Assembly (NCBI RefSeq): GCF_018860425.1
Contig: NZ_JAHKPI010000002.1
Location: forward strand, 62,001 to 126,000
Length of the DNA stretch: 64,000 nucleotides
Reading direction: 5' to 3'
DNA from: Marinobacter sp. F3R08
GTDB taxonomy: Bacteria; Pseudomonadota; Gammaproteobacteria; Pseudomonadales; Oleiphilaceae
Under the pieces are notes generated by a model. It searched no databases. It saw only the letters and a list, made by a program, of their open reading frames with translations, and was not told the DNA's origin. This document shows, piece by piece, positions 26,431 to 34,751 of this stretch; position 1 is the first letter of the stretch, and each line of letters starts with the position of its first letter. Position numbers and translations under genes: made by a program.

Positions 26431-26631
26431 ATGGGTGTTTCAGAGACTGAGTATATCGAAGGTGCGGTGACCTTCCAGGAAGGGTATGCCGCAGGTGTGA
26501 AGGGCGCTGATGCCGGGGATAATCCATATCCGGAGGGATTTTGGCTGGCGGAGAGTTGGATGCTGGGTTGGCAAGAAGGCGATTTGGAGCGAAAAGCTCG
26601 TGATGAGCCTATCATGACCTTCCCAGCTTAA
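26431..26631 (+). CDS. Rmf/CrpP-like small protein
   Basis: 66 residues with FQEGYAAGVKGADAG, then NPYPEG and SWMLGWQEG. This matches the A-G-G-PY-W-GW spacing of ribosome modulation factor and plasmid CrpP proteins. RMF binds ribosomes in stationary phase; CrpP was described as a plasmid protein linked to ciprofloxacin resistance. The activity here is not predictable. Confidence 0.6.
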   Translation: MGVSETEYIEGAVTFQEGYAAGVKGADAGDNPYPEGFWLAESWMLGWQEGDLERKARDEPIMTFPA

Positions 26632-26842
26632 AAGTGGCTAAAACGTCAAAAAAAACGCAGCCACCTCTGGATAACGCGCCTTAGAATTCGGTAAATTGAA
26701 CTCAATTAAGGACATCGCTCCCTGCGCGAACAGCTATTCAGTCTTCGGACTGGAGATGCTTTGCAGGAGCATGATAGAGCTAGCCTTGCTCTTAAAATAG
26801 ATGGCAATCCAGCAGCACTCGCTGAACTGGATCTATCACACA
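26632..26842. other. Intergenic region with a weak terminator-like hairpin
   Basis: AGTGGCT/AGCCAC (about 26632-26667) encloses an A-rich loop. The remainder has small hairpins (AGTC/GACT around TTCG at about 26731) but no gene and no clear family B element. Confidence 0.4.
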
Positions 26843-26903
26843 AACCCGAGAGGTTCTCTAACCTCAGGGTTATTGGGCCTCTCCTCCGTTGATGAGGTTC
26901 AAT
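26843..26903 (+). promoter_or_regulatory. Family A leader, copy 6
   Basis: AACCC-GAGGTT/AACCTC-GGGTT hairpin with loop CTCT, followed by CTCC-rich bases facing GATGAGG, the ribosome site for the ATG at 26904. The inner stem differs in sequence from other copies while staying paired. Confidence 0.75.
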
Positions 26904-27188
26904 ATGATTTCCAATTTTGTTGGTATTCTGATTTTCGTCGGTGTTCCCGCGATTTTTTTTGCACTCTTTCTGGCTGTTATGGTCAGGATCTATAAGTTTG
27001 CAAAAGGCTTCGGAAACAAGCTTGGCACTGCCAAGCCAGTGTCAAACACGATGAGAACATCTGTTGCTGCAAAGTCAGCTTCAGGTGCTACAGAACTTCC
27101 AACCCGCACTGTTGCGGGACAATGGTTTTGCTCTCCTGATGTTTCACATCTTGAGAAGCCTGCCTTCCTTAGGAAGCAGGTCGCGTAA
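26904..27188 (+). CDS. Small single-span membrane protein
   Basis: 94 residues; ATG at 26904 picked for its spacing from GATGAGG. A membrane segment covers about residues 5-30, followed by a basic Ser/Thr-rich cytoplasmic part. Unknown. Confidence 0.55.
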   Translation: MISNFVGILIFVGVPAIFFALFLAVMVRIYKFAKGFGNKLGTAKPVSNTMRTSVAAKSASGATELPTRTVAGQWFCSPDVSHLEKPAFLRKQVA

Positions 27189-27204
27189 ACCAATTCTTTT
27201 TTAA

Positions 27205-27271
27205 AACCCTGACGGGGGTATCTACTCCCGCAGGGGGTAGGTGCCTCCTCTTTCCTAATGAGGTACTTACC
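27205..27271 (+). promoter_or_regulatory. Family A leader, copy 7
   Basis: AACCCTGACGGGGG pairs with CTCCCGCAGGGGGT. The second hairpin pairs GTGCCTC with GAGGTAC next to the start codon at 27272. Confidence 0.75.
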
Positions 27272-27421
27272 ATGAAAAAGATCATCATTGTTGCTATTGC
27301 TGCTTTTACCATTCAGATGACGTTCGCATTCAATGACGCTGCCGATAACGCAGCTGAGACTGCAGCTGAAACTGCTTGTGAAAAGCGCTACGAAAACAAC
27401 ATCGAGGTGATGTGCAAGTAA
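27272..27421 (+). CDS. 49-residue exported microprotein
   Basis: A short peptide MKKIIIVAIAAFTIQMTFAF with a clear signal sequence, leaving about 30 residues rich in Ala, Glu and Asn with two Cys (ACEKRY, VMCK). Support comes from its own family A leader and the good start context. A small periplasmic product is inferred. Confidence 0.6.
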   Translation: MKKIIIVAIAAFTIQMTFAFNDAADNAAETAAETACEKRYENNIEVMCK

Positions 27422-27515
27422 TTGCCCACCTTTGATTGATGAGACACAGCCTTTCCTGGTGTGTCTCCCCGAGGTTCCTGTTACTGAAGTTTCGCATGCG
27501 AAATTTTGAGGGATC

Positions 27516-27640
27516 TCCGGGAGGCACACCGGGAGAGGCGCAAAATTGGCTGATTAGCCCATTTTGTGTATGCGTGCAATCGGCGTGAAATGGCCGTTTG
27601 CGTCTCTCTCGGGTGTGCTCCTTTTCTAAATGAGAGCCAC
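27516..27640 (+). promoter_or_regulatory. Long branched leader (family C, single copy)
   Basis: An imperfect stem of about 25 pairs joins GGAGGCACACCGGGAGAGG-GCAAA (about 27520-27545) to TTTGCGTCTCTCTCGGGTGT-CTCC (27597-27621). Two smaller hairpins are possible inside (GGCTGATTAGCC; GGC/GCC). It precedes the gene at 27654 and hides nothing coding. It differs from families A and B. Confidence 0.55.
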
Positions 27641-27653
27641 CGGAGGAAACACC

Positions 27654-27836
27654 ATGGGTACCATGCACACATACGATCACGAGAAAGCCTGCCTGTTTCT
27701 TGATAGCGGAAAGGTTGTCCGGGTTCGGGATAAATCTAGCCGTCAAGCAGATGAACTCCTGGAGCCGCTGACTGAGAAAGCTCGTAAAGCGGGCCTGATT
27801 GGTGAGAAGGACGTAGTGGTAACTTTCTCTGCGTGA
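27654..27836 (+). CDS. Small unknown protein
   Basis: 60 residues starting MGTMHTYDHEKACLF; GGAGG lies 12 bases before the ATG. No family recognised. It lies between the branched leader and a terminator and so appears to be expressed alone. Confidence 0.6.
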   Translation: MGTMHTYDHEKACLFLDSGKVVRVRDKSSRQADELLEPLTEKARKAGLIGEKDVVVTFSA

Positions 27837-27842
27837 TCATCG

Positions 27843-27875
27843 AGGGGCCTCATTAGCGTGAGGCCCCTTTTTTAT
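27843..27875 (+). terminator. Rho-independent terminator
   Basis: GGGGCCTC/GAGGCCCC with loop ATTAGCGT, followed by six Ts. Confidence 0.92.
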
Positions 27876-27884
27876 TGCCCGAGT

Positions 27885-27976
27885 GCTTTTCGGTTTGGGT
27901 ACCAAACTCAAAAGTATTCACTCCCCAGCGGAGCGATCAGGCAGCTGACCTGGATCTTTGATCAAGCACAGCAAAT
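27885..27976 (+). promoter_or_regulatory. Family B leader RNA, copy 3 (long subtype)
   Basis: P1 is GGTTTGG/CCAAAC (27892-27907). An extra small hairpin CTCC/GGAG follows. P2 is CAGG/CCTG with loop CAGCTGA (27938-27952), extended by flanking GATC. CAGC at 27969-27972 can pair with the loop. Immediately follows a terminator. Confidence 0.75.
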
Positions 27977-27979
27977 CTT

Positions 27980-28047
27980 AACCCCCCAAACGGGAGCATC
28001 ATCTCCCTACAGGGGGTGGTGTCTCCCCCGACTTCAGGAGACATTTC
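27980..28047 (+). promoter_or_regulatory. Family A leader, copy 8
   Basis: AACCCCCCAAACGGGAG-/CTCCC-AGGGGGT hairpin and a perfect TGTCTCC/GGAGACA hairpin containing the ribosome site. Confidence 0.8.
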
Positions 28048-29025
28048 ATGTCCAACCAAAACGTTCGTCAAACCGAAGCTACACCTGTAGTTGATCTGTT
28101 TGGCATCGAAGCTCCCAAAAAGGTCACTGCGGAAAAGTTTGCAGATGATCAAAACCTACACATTCCCAAGCGCGATGAGCACTACGTTTTCCGTAAGGAA
28201 TTCGTTCGGGAAGTTTTGGCTTACATCCAAAAGCCGCATAACGATGCCATGTTGGCCTTCGGTCACACCGGCACAGGTAAGAGCTCCGGCTTTAACCAAC
28301 TTCTGGCACGGTTGAACTATCCCACGGAGGAAGTCACCTGCATGGAAGATATGCGGTTTACTGACCTACTTGGTCAGTTTGTGTTGAAAGCTAAAAGCCC
28401 TGGCGAGGTGCCTCAGATGACGTGGGTCGATGGTCCACTGACTCGTGCTGCTCGCTATGGCCATGCATTGATCATTAACGAGTGGGATCTGATGGAGCCG
28501 GGTGAACTGGCCGGCCTCAATGATCTGCTCGATGGTCGCCCACTGATGATTGCTCAAAATGGTGGTGAAGTGATCGATCCGCATCCTGATTTCCGACTGT
28601 TTGCTACTGGCAACAGCGCGGGCTCCGGCGATGAGATGGGTCATTACCAGGCAGTGAAGACACAAAACCTCGCTGCCATGGATCGCTACCGCGTGATCGA
28701 AGTGGATTATCCTGAGCCTGAAGTTGAAATGAACATTTTGGCTCGGGTTGCCCCGAAGCTTAATCCAGAGCTTCGCGATGGCATGGTTAAGGTCGCCAAT
28801 GAAATCCGGACGCTGTTTAAGGGTGAAAACCCCGAGGCACAAATCGGCATCACAATGTCCACACGGGTCCTCCGTCGTTGGGCGATGCTGACACTGGATT
28901 TCAAAGGAGCTAAAAACGCATCAGGTTATGCCTTGGATATCGCTCTGCTTCGCAGGGCGGATAAAGAGGAAAGGGAGGCCGTCAGTCGCATCTGTAAGGA
29001 TGTTTTTGGTGATCTCTGGTCCTGA
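28048..29025 (+). CDS. CobS/MoxR-type AAA ATPase
   Basis: A 325-residue AAA+ ATPase like the CobS subunit of cobaltochelatase but in a mobile-element setting. Walker A is GHTGTGKSS (residues 72-80, K78). The Walker B strand reads ALIINEWD (140-147), with Asn144 where Asp is usual. The later FATGNSAGSGD segment is sensor-1-like. CobS-like proteins occur with DUF3150 and VWA proteins in SXT/R391 and IncA/C elements; MoxR ATPases and VWA proteins commonly act together as chaperones. A B12 synthesis role is unlikely here. Confidence 0.85.
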   Translation: MSNQNVRQTEATPVVDLFGIEAPKKVTAEKFADDQNLHIPKRDEHYVFRKEFVREVLAYIQKPHNDAMLAFGHTGTGKSSGFNQLLARLNYPTEEVTCMEDMRFTDLLGQFVLKAKSPGEVPQMTWVDGPLTRAARYGHALIINEWDLMEPGELAGLNDLLDGRPLMIAQNGGEVIDPHPDFRLFATGNSAGSGDEMGHYQAVKTQNLAAMDRYRVIEVDYPEPEVEMNILARVAPKLNPELRDGMVKVANEIRTLFKGENPEAQIGITMSTRVLRRWAMLTLDFKGAKNASGYALDIALLRRADKEEREAVSRICKDVFGDLWS

Positions 29026-29108
29026 TCAGTAGCGTTGTCACATAGCCAAAATGGTTGGGTCCGAGAGTGCAAAGTTGCGCTTCCGGACTCAGTGATAGCC
29101 TTAAGTTA

Positions 29109-29192
29109 AACCCCAACTAACTAACCCGACAGGGGTCTTAACCCCTGCTGGGGTTGAGCCTCTTCGGGAACCAACATTCCTTAGGAGGAACA
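29109..29192 (+). promoter_or_regulatory. Family A leader, copy 9
   Basis: Outer stem AACCCC/GGGGTT (29109-29114, 29150-29155), inner stem AGGGGT/ACCCCT with loop CTTA. An AGGAGG ribosome site follows before the ATG at 29193; its masking hairpin is less clear than in other copies. Confidence 0.75.
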
Positions 29193-30200
29193 ATGACTCA
29201 AGTTGCAGAACAAACTGCCAATACCGTTGCTACACAAGAGAAGGGCAAGTCCCTTATCGCGAAGATGGCTGGAAAGTTTGGCGTTGACGCTGAAAAGTTC
29301 ATGGTCACTCTCAAAAGCACGGCATTTAAGCAGCGCGATGGCTCTGCGCCCACCAACGAACAGATGATGGCGCTGATGGTCGTTGCTGACCAGTACGGCC
29401 TAAATCCCTTTACGAAGGAAATCTACGCATTTCCTGACAAACACAACGGTATCGTGCCTGTTGTAGGGGTTGATGGTTGGAGCCGGATTATCAATCAACA
29501 TCCTCAATTTGACGGTGTTGAGTTCCGGTACAGCGACAACATGGTTCAGATGCAGGGTGCGTATAGCTCCGCCCCAGAGTGGATTGAAGCGGTCATGTAC
29601 CGCAAAGATCGAACTCGCCCCATAGTCGTCCGTGAATATTTGGATGAGTGCTACAAGGCCGCCAGTAACCGCAGTGGCCCATGGCAGTCTCATCCGAAGC
29701 GCTTTCTGCGTCACAAAGCGTTTATTCAGGGTGGTCGAATCGGCTTTGGTTTTGTCGGGATCTATGATCAAGACGAAGCGGAGAACATAGTCGGTAACAC
29801 TATCGATAACGACACCGGGCAGGTTGTCCAGATGAAAACGCAGCGCCGTGTTGTTGAGATGGATGATGAAAAGTACAAACGATTCATCGAAACCCTCATT
29901 CAGCGTGGTAAAGCGGAAGGTTGCTGGCCCTCCATTAACCAACTCCTGGAAGAACGATTCCAGCACAATCCGGCGCGTTTGCAAGAAGCGAAACAACGGA
30001 TCTCAGACGCCGAGTTTGAAGCTTTGAATGCAGCCGATTTCAAGGAAGAAAAGAAGAAGCCGGCAAAGGGCGCTACGAAGGGGCAGGAAGCGCATGCTGA
30101 CAAACCTGAAGAGCCGCCTGTAGATGAAGATCCTGAAGCTCAGTTCAACGCAGAATCATCTGCTGACGCTGGCCCGCAGGGATCACTTGATATGGGCTAA
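29193..30200 (+). CDS. bet: Bet/RecT-family single-strand annealing protein
   Basis: 335 residues; ATG at 29193 has AGGAGG upstream. The phage lambda Bet-like core spans about residues 15-190 (LMVVADQYGLNPFTKEIYAF, VVGVDGWSRIINQHPQFDG, KRFLRHKAFIQGGR). The C-terminus is a charged linker. Bet anneals complementary single strands and works with the exonuclease encoded next. SXT/R391 elements carry bet-exo pairs that promote element recombination; the same use is inferred here. Confidence 0.93.
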   Translation: MTQVAEQTANTVATQEKGKSLIAKMAGKFGVDAEKFMVTLKSTAFKQRDGSAPTNEQMMALMVVADQYGLNPFTKEIYAFPDKHNGIVPVVGVDGWSRIINQHPQFDGVEFRYSDNMVQMQGAYSSAPEWIEAVMYRKDRTRPIVVREYLDECYKAASNRSGPWQSHPKRFLRHKAFIQGGRIGFGFVGIYDQDEAENIVGNTIDNDTGQVVQMKTQRRVVEMDDEKYKRFIETLIQRGKAEGCWPSINQLLEERFQHNPARLQEAKQRISDAEFEALNAADFKEEKKKPAKGATKGQEAHADKPEEPPVDEDPEAQFNAESSADAGPQGSLDMG

Positions 30201-30208
30201 GCCCACCA

Positions 30209-30236
30209 CGAGATGCCGCCGTATGGCGGCTCTCAT
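30209..30236 (+). terminator. Hairpin after bet
   Basis: GAGATGCCGCC/GGCGGCTCTC around GTAT. No T-run, so it may be a partial terminator or stabilising hairpin. Confidence 0.5.
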
Positions 30237-30242
30237 CTCTCC

Positions 30243-30345
30243 GAATCCCGAGGGGCTTGCGTCCCTTTGGGGAAGCCGTTTCTCCAAACCAAGGTTCAGT
30301 TGATCCCTTTTGGGGTTGGCTGAGTCTCCTTAACTGGAGGTTCCT
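30243..30345 (+). promoter_or_regulatory. Family A leader, copy 10 (tandem hairpins)
   Basis: One hairpin CCCGAGGGG/CCCTTTGGGG and a second CAAACCAAGG-CCTTTTGGGGTTGG, then CTCC/GGAG pairing at the ribosome site of the exonuclease gene. Confidence 0.65.
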
Positions 30346-31365
30346 ATGAAAATAGTCGCGTTCGATCAAAGAACCGATGAATGGTTGTTATGGCGAAAAC
30401 AAGGTGTCACAGCCTCTGAAGCCGCGATCATTATGGAAGACTCACCCTATATGACGCCTTGGCGTCTTTGGGCGGAAAAAGTCGGGCTGGCGGAACCAGA
30501 TGACTTGTCGAAAAACCCCTTTGTTCAATACGGCATTGAGCATGAGGATGTTGCTAGACAGGCATTTGAAGATCGCTATCCAGGCGAAGTGGCATTGCCA
30601 ATATGCGCTGAATCAGACGAAGAGTCGGTTTTGCGTGCTTCCTTTGACGGCGTGATCAGTCAGAGGAGGCCGGTGGAACTGAAGTGCCCTGCAACAAAGA
30701 CGTTCGATGATATCCTCATGAACGGAACCGATTCCGCAGCTTACAAGCTGTATTGGCATCAGGTTCAGCACCAGATGTACGTGTCTGGCGCTTCTGAGGG
30801 GTTCCTGGTGTTCTACCACGACGAACGAGATCTCCAGATCTTTCAGATTGGCCGCGATGAAATTTACATTGAGCGGCTGGTCAAGAAAGCGAAAGAGTTC
30901 TTTGAACGCGTTAGAAGTCGCAAGCCACCTGAGAAAGATCCAGAGCGTGACATTCTTATCCCAACCGGCGACGCCGCCGAAAAGTGGGTGGAAGCGTCCG
31001 AAACGGTGAAGTTCTACGATGCAGACATCAAGGAGTACCAGAAGAAGATCGAAGCAGCCAAAGCCAAGCGAAAAGAGGCTGAGGACACTTTGAAAAATCT
31101 TTTGGGTGACTTCCATACAGCGGAGTACAACGGCGTTCGCGTCAATCGTCACTTCCGCGAGGGAAGAATTAACCTCCAAGCATTTCTGAACGATAACCAT
31201 CCGGATGCCGATATCTCGAAGCTTGAATCCTATAAGGAAAAAGGCTCAGAGGTTTTCCGGATTACTGTAACGGACAATACATTGCCTGCGTGGAGCTGTG
31301 ATGAATCAGCCTGGGAAGAGGTTGAGGAATTCAAGGAAAATCACGAGCAAAGTATGTTCTGGTAA
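30346..31365 (+). CDS. exo: YqaJ/lambda-Exo-type exonuclease
   Basis: A 339-residue 5'-3' exonuclease of the YqaJ viral recombinase family. It opens with WLLWRKQGVTASEAAIIM, the usual N-terminal helix pattern. The PD-(D/E)xK core is visible: SFDG with D101 and E111-L-K113-CP. A coiled coil lies at about residues 220-260. Partner of Bet, generating 3' single strands for annealing. Confidence 0.93.
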   Translation: MKIVAFDQRTDEWLLWRKQGVTASEAAIIMEDSPYMTPWRLWAEKVGLAEPDDLSKNPFVQYGIEHEDVARQAFEDRYPGEVALPICAESDEESVLRASFDGVISQRRPVELKCPATKTFDDILMNGTDSAAYKLYWHQVQHQMYVSGASEGFLVFYHDERDLQIFQIGRDEIYIERLVKKAKEFFERVRSRKPPEKDPERDILIPTGDAAEKWVEASETVKFYDADIKEYQKKIEAAKAKRKEAEDTLKNLLGDFHTAEYNGVRVNRHFREGRINLQAFLNDNHPDADISKLESYKEKGSEVFRITVTDNTLPAWSCDESAWEEVEEFKENHEQSMFW

Positions 31366-31400
31366 TACTAAGCGGGGGGATTTCCCCCCGCTGAGTATTT
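31364..31400 (+). terminator. Strong terminator after exo
   Basis: AATACT-AGCGGGGGG pairs with CCCCCCGCT-AGTATT (31364-31399), followed by TTTCCCC. It closes the CobS-Bet-Exo unit. Confidence 0.85.
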
Positions 31401-31475
31401 TCCCCAATTCAGGCAAAAAAAACGCCGCCTCCTGCAATTAATTGGCGCGTGATTCACTCATTCTATTAAAGAGTC

Positions 31476-31567
31476 CTTTTCGGTTTGCAGTGACAAACCA
31501 AAGAGGATTCCCTCCCTAGCGGAGCGATCAGGCAGCTGGCCTGGCCCTACGGCAAGAACAGCAATTC
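31476..31567 (+). promoter_or_regulatory. Family B leader RNA, copy 4 (long subtype)
   Basis: P1 GGTTTG/CAAACC (31482-31499), small CTCC/GGAG hairpin, P2 CAGG/CCTG with loop CAGCTGG (31529-31543), CAGC at 31559-31562. Follows a terminator and precedes the DUF3150 gene. Confidence 0.72.
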
Positions 31568-31574
31568 AAAAACT

Positions 31575-31634
31575 AACCCATTGGGGGCACTAACCCCCGA
31601 TGGGGATTGGTGCCTCCTCTTTGAGGAGCACGCA
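31575..31634 (+). promoter_or_regulatory. Family A leader, copy 11
   Basis: Textbook example: CCCAT-GGGGG-loop CACTAA-CCCCC-ATGGG, then GTG-CTCCTC/GAGGAG-CAC with the ribosome site in the second arm. Confidence 0.85.
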
Positions 31635-32627
31635 ATGAAAACTGAGATTAAGAACCTCGACAAGCTGGTATTGGTTAACCTGGATATCGATATCTGGAGC
31701 GGCCAAGCGAAGCTACAAGCATCCGATCTGAAGCGAATTTCCGTTGAAGATCTTCCCCCCGAAAGCCTAGCCAGTCTCGGTTCCAAGCGTTTGTGTAATA
31801 AAGAGCACCTGAAAGTGTTCTCAAAGCTCAAAACTCGGGCCAATCGCGCTGTCACTGATCATGGTCGTCCTTTTTTGGGTGGCTATGCCTATCCAAGTGA
31901 CCGCAGTCAGGAACTCGAAGGTCAGTTGATCCTAATTGAGCAAGAGTACCTGGAGGCAAAGCGCCAATTCCTGAATCGCTATGATCAGGCAGTTGAAGAC
32001 TGGATTAACGAGAACCCGGATTACGCGGAAGCGATCCGTGCTGGGGCTTTGACCCGAGCAGAAGTGGCTGAAAGGCTTAACTTTGGTTTTCAAATCATCA
32101 ATGTTCAGCCGACTGACTCTCCGGAAGCTCAAGTGCGACTGAAGAAGTCGGTTCAGGGCGTGGGTGATGCACTGGTCGATGAGATTGCCCATCGAGCCAA
32201 TGAGTTCTTCGAGAAGTATCTTGTTGGTGCAGAGCAGGTGTCTACACAGACTCGGCGCACGCTGAAAAACATGCGGGACAAGGTGTCCGGCATGGCGTTC
32301 TTGAACGGCAATTTGCTCCCTATGGAGCAGCTGCTGAATGAGATGCTGCGGGGATACGCAGAGCATCAGGGGAAAAAGCACGTAACCGGTGAAGACTTCA
32401 ATAGGATTCTCGCCGCTACGCTGATCCTCAGTGATCGAAATAAACTCGAACGCTATACATCGGGTGATCTCAGCCTGGAAAACCTGCTGAGCTCGATGTC
32501 TGGTAACAAGAAAGAAGAGGAAGAGCCGGAGCAGCAGGAGGAATCCTCTGCATCCAGCGAATCTGTTGAAGCCCCAGCGACCACCGCGAATGATGGTGAT
32601 TCTGAGGAAGAAGACTACTTCTTCTAA
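31635..32627 (+). CDS. DUF3150-family protein
   Basis: 330 residues; ATG at 31635 follows GAGGAG. A mostly helical protein with a DUF3150-like core (LVNLDIDIWSGQAKL to the LLSSM segment) and an acidic Glu/Ser tail ending EEDYFF. DUF3150 genes commonly lie between CobS-like and VWA genes in conjugative elements; a shared complex is inferred. Confidence 0.75.
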   Translation: MKTEIKNLDKLVLVNLDIDIWSGQAKLQASDLKRISVEDLPPESLASLGSKRLCNKEHLKVFSKLKTRANRAVTDHGRPFLGGYAYPSDRSQELEGQLILIEQEYLEAKRQFLNRYDQAVEDWINENPDYAEAIRAGALTRAEVAERLNFGFQIINVQPTDSPEAQVRLKKSVQGVGDALVDEIAHRANEFFEKYLVGAEQVSTQTRRTLKNMRDKVSGMAFLNGNLLPMEQLLNEMLRGYAEHQGKKHVTGEDFNRILAATLILSDRNKLERYTSGDLSLENLLSSMSGNKKEEEEPEQQEESSASSESVEAPATTANDGDSEEEDYFF

Positions 32628-32629
32628 AC

Positions 32630-32692
32630 AACCCTAAAAGGGGTCTCGTGCCCCTTCTGGGGGCGCGTGACTCCTCCACTCGGAGAAATGTC
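32630..32692 (+). promoter_or_regulatory. Family A leader, copy 12
   Basis: AACCCTAAAAGGGG-/CCCCTTCTGGGGG hairpin and an ACTCC/GGAG-T hairpin that ends at the ribosome site before 32693. Confidence 0.75.
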
Positions 32693-34678
32693 ATGCGTAA
32701 AGCCGGATCAGATCCGATCAGCCGCACTATCCCGATCGTTGCAGCCGCTTATGCCAGAAAATTTGGTATCAAGATTGGTATCGGTGGGGATGATGCATTC
32801 ACGGACGGCACACATATTCAGCTGCCTTCCATTCCTGAAGACTACCCCTACAAGGATGCCTTGTGGGGATTTTTGGCACACGAAGCTTCACACGTCCGTT
32901 TCACGGATTTCAGTGTGGATGCTCCAAATGACTACCATCACTCGTTGATGAATAGTTTGGAAGATGGACGCATTGAGCTGGACTTCATCCGAGAATATCC
33001 GGGTGCAAGAGAAACGCTTGACGAAGCGATCCGTTTATTCGTGCACCAAGACAAAATGCAGAAGCCTGACGGCTCTGAACATCCCGCAGAAACCCTGTCT
33101 GCCTACGTGCTTTATTGGGTTCGAAATCAGTGGCGTGGTCAATCCATCCTGGATGGACAGTACGCTGCTGCCACCAACGCCATGCAGGCCACATTCCCAG
33201 CGGATGTGGTTAGCAAATTAGACAACATTCTTGCTGAAGCACCCATGCTTAGGAGTACCGGCGATGTGAAACGCATGGTCGATCGAATTCTCAAGCTCTT
33301 TGAGGATGAGACTCCCGAGCAGAAGCCCGAAGAGCAGAACTCTGAACAGGACAAAAAGCCTGAGAAGGGGGATGCAAGCTCTGACGGTGAACCGGGTGAA
33401 AGCAAAGATGAATCCGGCAACGGCGATTCTGGAGATGGTCAGAACGGCTCCAAATCCGATTCCACTGGTCCAAATGGGGACCAGAAGGGAGAGGAAAACG
33501 GGGATCAGAATGGCCAAGACGGGTCGTCAGGCGGCGATTCCAAATCTGAGAATGATCAGTCCGGCTCCTCCGGTGGGGCTGATCAGAATGGTGAGGGAGA
33601 GCAGTCTGGCGATTCTAAGTCCTCTGGTAGCTCTGGCGACCAGAATGGCCAGCAAGAAGCTGGACAAGGACAAGGTTCCCAAGATGGCCAGAAATCAAAT
33701 GGTCAGGGGAATCCCTCCAACCAACCGGGAAAATCGGGCGGACCTGGAGGCTCCGGAGCTGGAGATCAGAAGGCGCAAAATGTAGCCCTGGTTCAAGAAG
33801 GATCAGGAAAGCATGCGGCGACTGATGTCTTCGCTGAGATTAAAGAAGATCTTCAAACCGTTGCTAAGGGTAACCCCCAGAAGCATGTAATGTTGCCACC
33901 GGATGCGGTGCCTGTTGGCTCCTTGGAGCCAGCTGAGGCGAACGAACTCGAAACTCGGGCTCGTCGCACAACGGTCGCATTGAGAAAGCAGCTAATGGCT
34001 CTTGTTGAATCAAGCGGCAAGGTTCAGAAGCGATATCTGGACTCAGGGCAAAAGGTGGCAAGCAATCGGTTGTCTGGTGTGCCTGCGGGGGACTATCGGG
34101 TCTTCCGCAAGGAAAAGCGCAAGACGAAAGTGAATACCGCCGTTCATATTCTGCTCGATGCGTCGGGAAGTATGAATCGGATGGCAGGAGCTTCGCCGTC
34201 GGAGGGTACCCGTATCCAAATTGCCAATGAAGCATCACTGGCTATTGCGCAAGCCCTGGAAGCAATTCCTCGGGTTTCTGTCGCAGTCACGGCATTCAAG
34301 GGAACCCCTCAACAGAGGGTCCATGAAATGCTTAAACACAATGAAACGGCTCGCGCATGCGCAGGTCGATTTGCGGTCGGAGCAGGTGGTGGCACACCGT
34401 TGGCCCCAGCTCTTTGGCACGCAGCCCGTGATCTTTGCAGCCGCAGAGAGGAGCGGAAAATCGTGATGGTAATAACGGACGGCTTGCCGTCTTTGCCGGA
34501 TCAAACACGGCACGTTATTTCTCTCATGCAGCGCAGTGGCTATGAGGTGATTGGCATTGGCATCGGCAGTAACGCTGAAGTCGTTAGTCAATACATCTCA
34601 GATCACTGCGTCATTAGAAATGTCAGCGATCTCAAGCACCAGTTATTCGATATTTTTCGGAAGAAACTGGCAGCTTGA
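32693..34678 (+). CDS. CobT-like VWA-domain protein with HExxH motif
   Basis: 661 residues; ATG at 32693. Three parts are visible: an N-terminal domain with H63-E-A-S-H67, a possible zinc-peptidase motif; a Gly/Ser/Asp/Gln low-complexity linker over about residues 215-360; and a C-terminal von Willebrand A domain with the MIDAS DASGS (D489, S491, S493) and TDG further on. CobT of aerobic cobaltochelatase and VWA partners of MoxR ATPases share the linker-VWA layout. It most likely works with the CobS-like ATPase and DUF3150 protein; substrate unknown. Confidence 0.85.
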   Translation: MRKAGSDPISRTIPIVAAAYARKFGIKIGIGGDDAFTDGTHIQLPSIPEDYPYKDALWGFLAHEASHVRFTDFSVDAPNDYHHSLMNSLEDGRIELDFIREYPGARETLDEAIRLFVHQDKMQKPDGSEHPAETLSAYVLYWVRNQWRGQSILDGQYAAATNAMQATFPADVVSKLDNILAEAPMLRSTGDVKRMVDRILKLFEDETPEQKPEEQNSEQDKKPEKGDASSDGEPGESKDESGNGDSGDGQNGSKSDSTGPNGDQKGEENGDQNGQDGSSGGDSKSENDQSGSSGGADQNGEGEQSGDSKSSGSSGDQNGQQEAGQGQGSQDGQKSNGQGNPSNQPGKSGGPGGSGAGDQKAQNVALVQEGSGKHAATDVFAEIKEDLQTVAKGNPQKHVMLPPDAVPVGSLEPAEANELETRARRTTVALRKQLMALVESSGKVQKRYLDSGQKVASNRLSGVPAGDYRVFRKEKRKTKVNTAVHILLDASGSMNRMAGASPSEGTRIQIANEASLAIAQALEAIPRVSVAVTAFKGTPQQRVHEMLKHNETARACAGRFAVGAGGGTPLAPALWHAARDLCSRREERKIVMVITDGLPSLPDQTRHVISLMQRSGYEVIGIGIGSNAEVVSQYISDHCVIRNVSDLKHQLFDIFRKKLAA

Positions 34679-34688
34679 TCCTGGCTTT

Positions 34689-34751
34689 AACCCTGTGGGG
34701 GTGTATTCCCCCGCAGGGGGAGTGCGCCCTCTCTACTTGTGGAGGTCCGTT
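34689..34751 (+). promoter_or_regulatory. Family A leader, copy 13
   Basis: AACCCTGTGGGGG-/CCCCCGCAGGGGG hairpin, then CCTC/GAGG pairing that covers GGAGG before 34752. Confidence 0.8.

Noticed and set aside
33300..33785. 161-codon plus ORF inside the VWA gene
   Set aside because: Shadow of the low-complexity linker in another frame; Arg/Met/Pro-rich junk.
28048..34678. Cobalamin biosynthesis (cobaltochelatase) operon
   Set aside because: CobN and other B12 genes are missing and the genes surround bet/exo; the CobS/CobT likeness is at domain level only.
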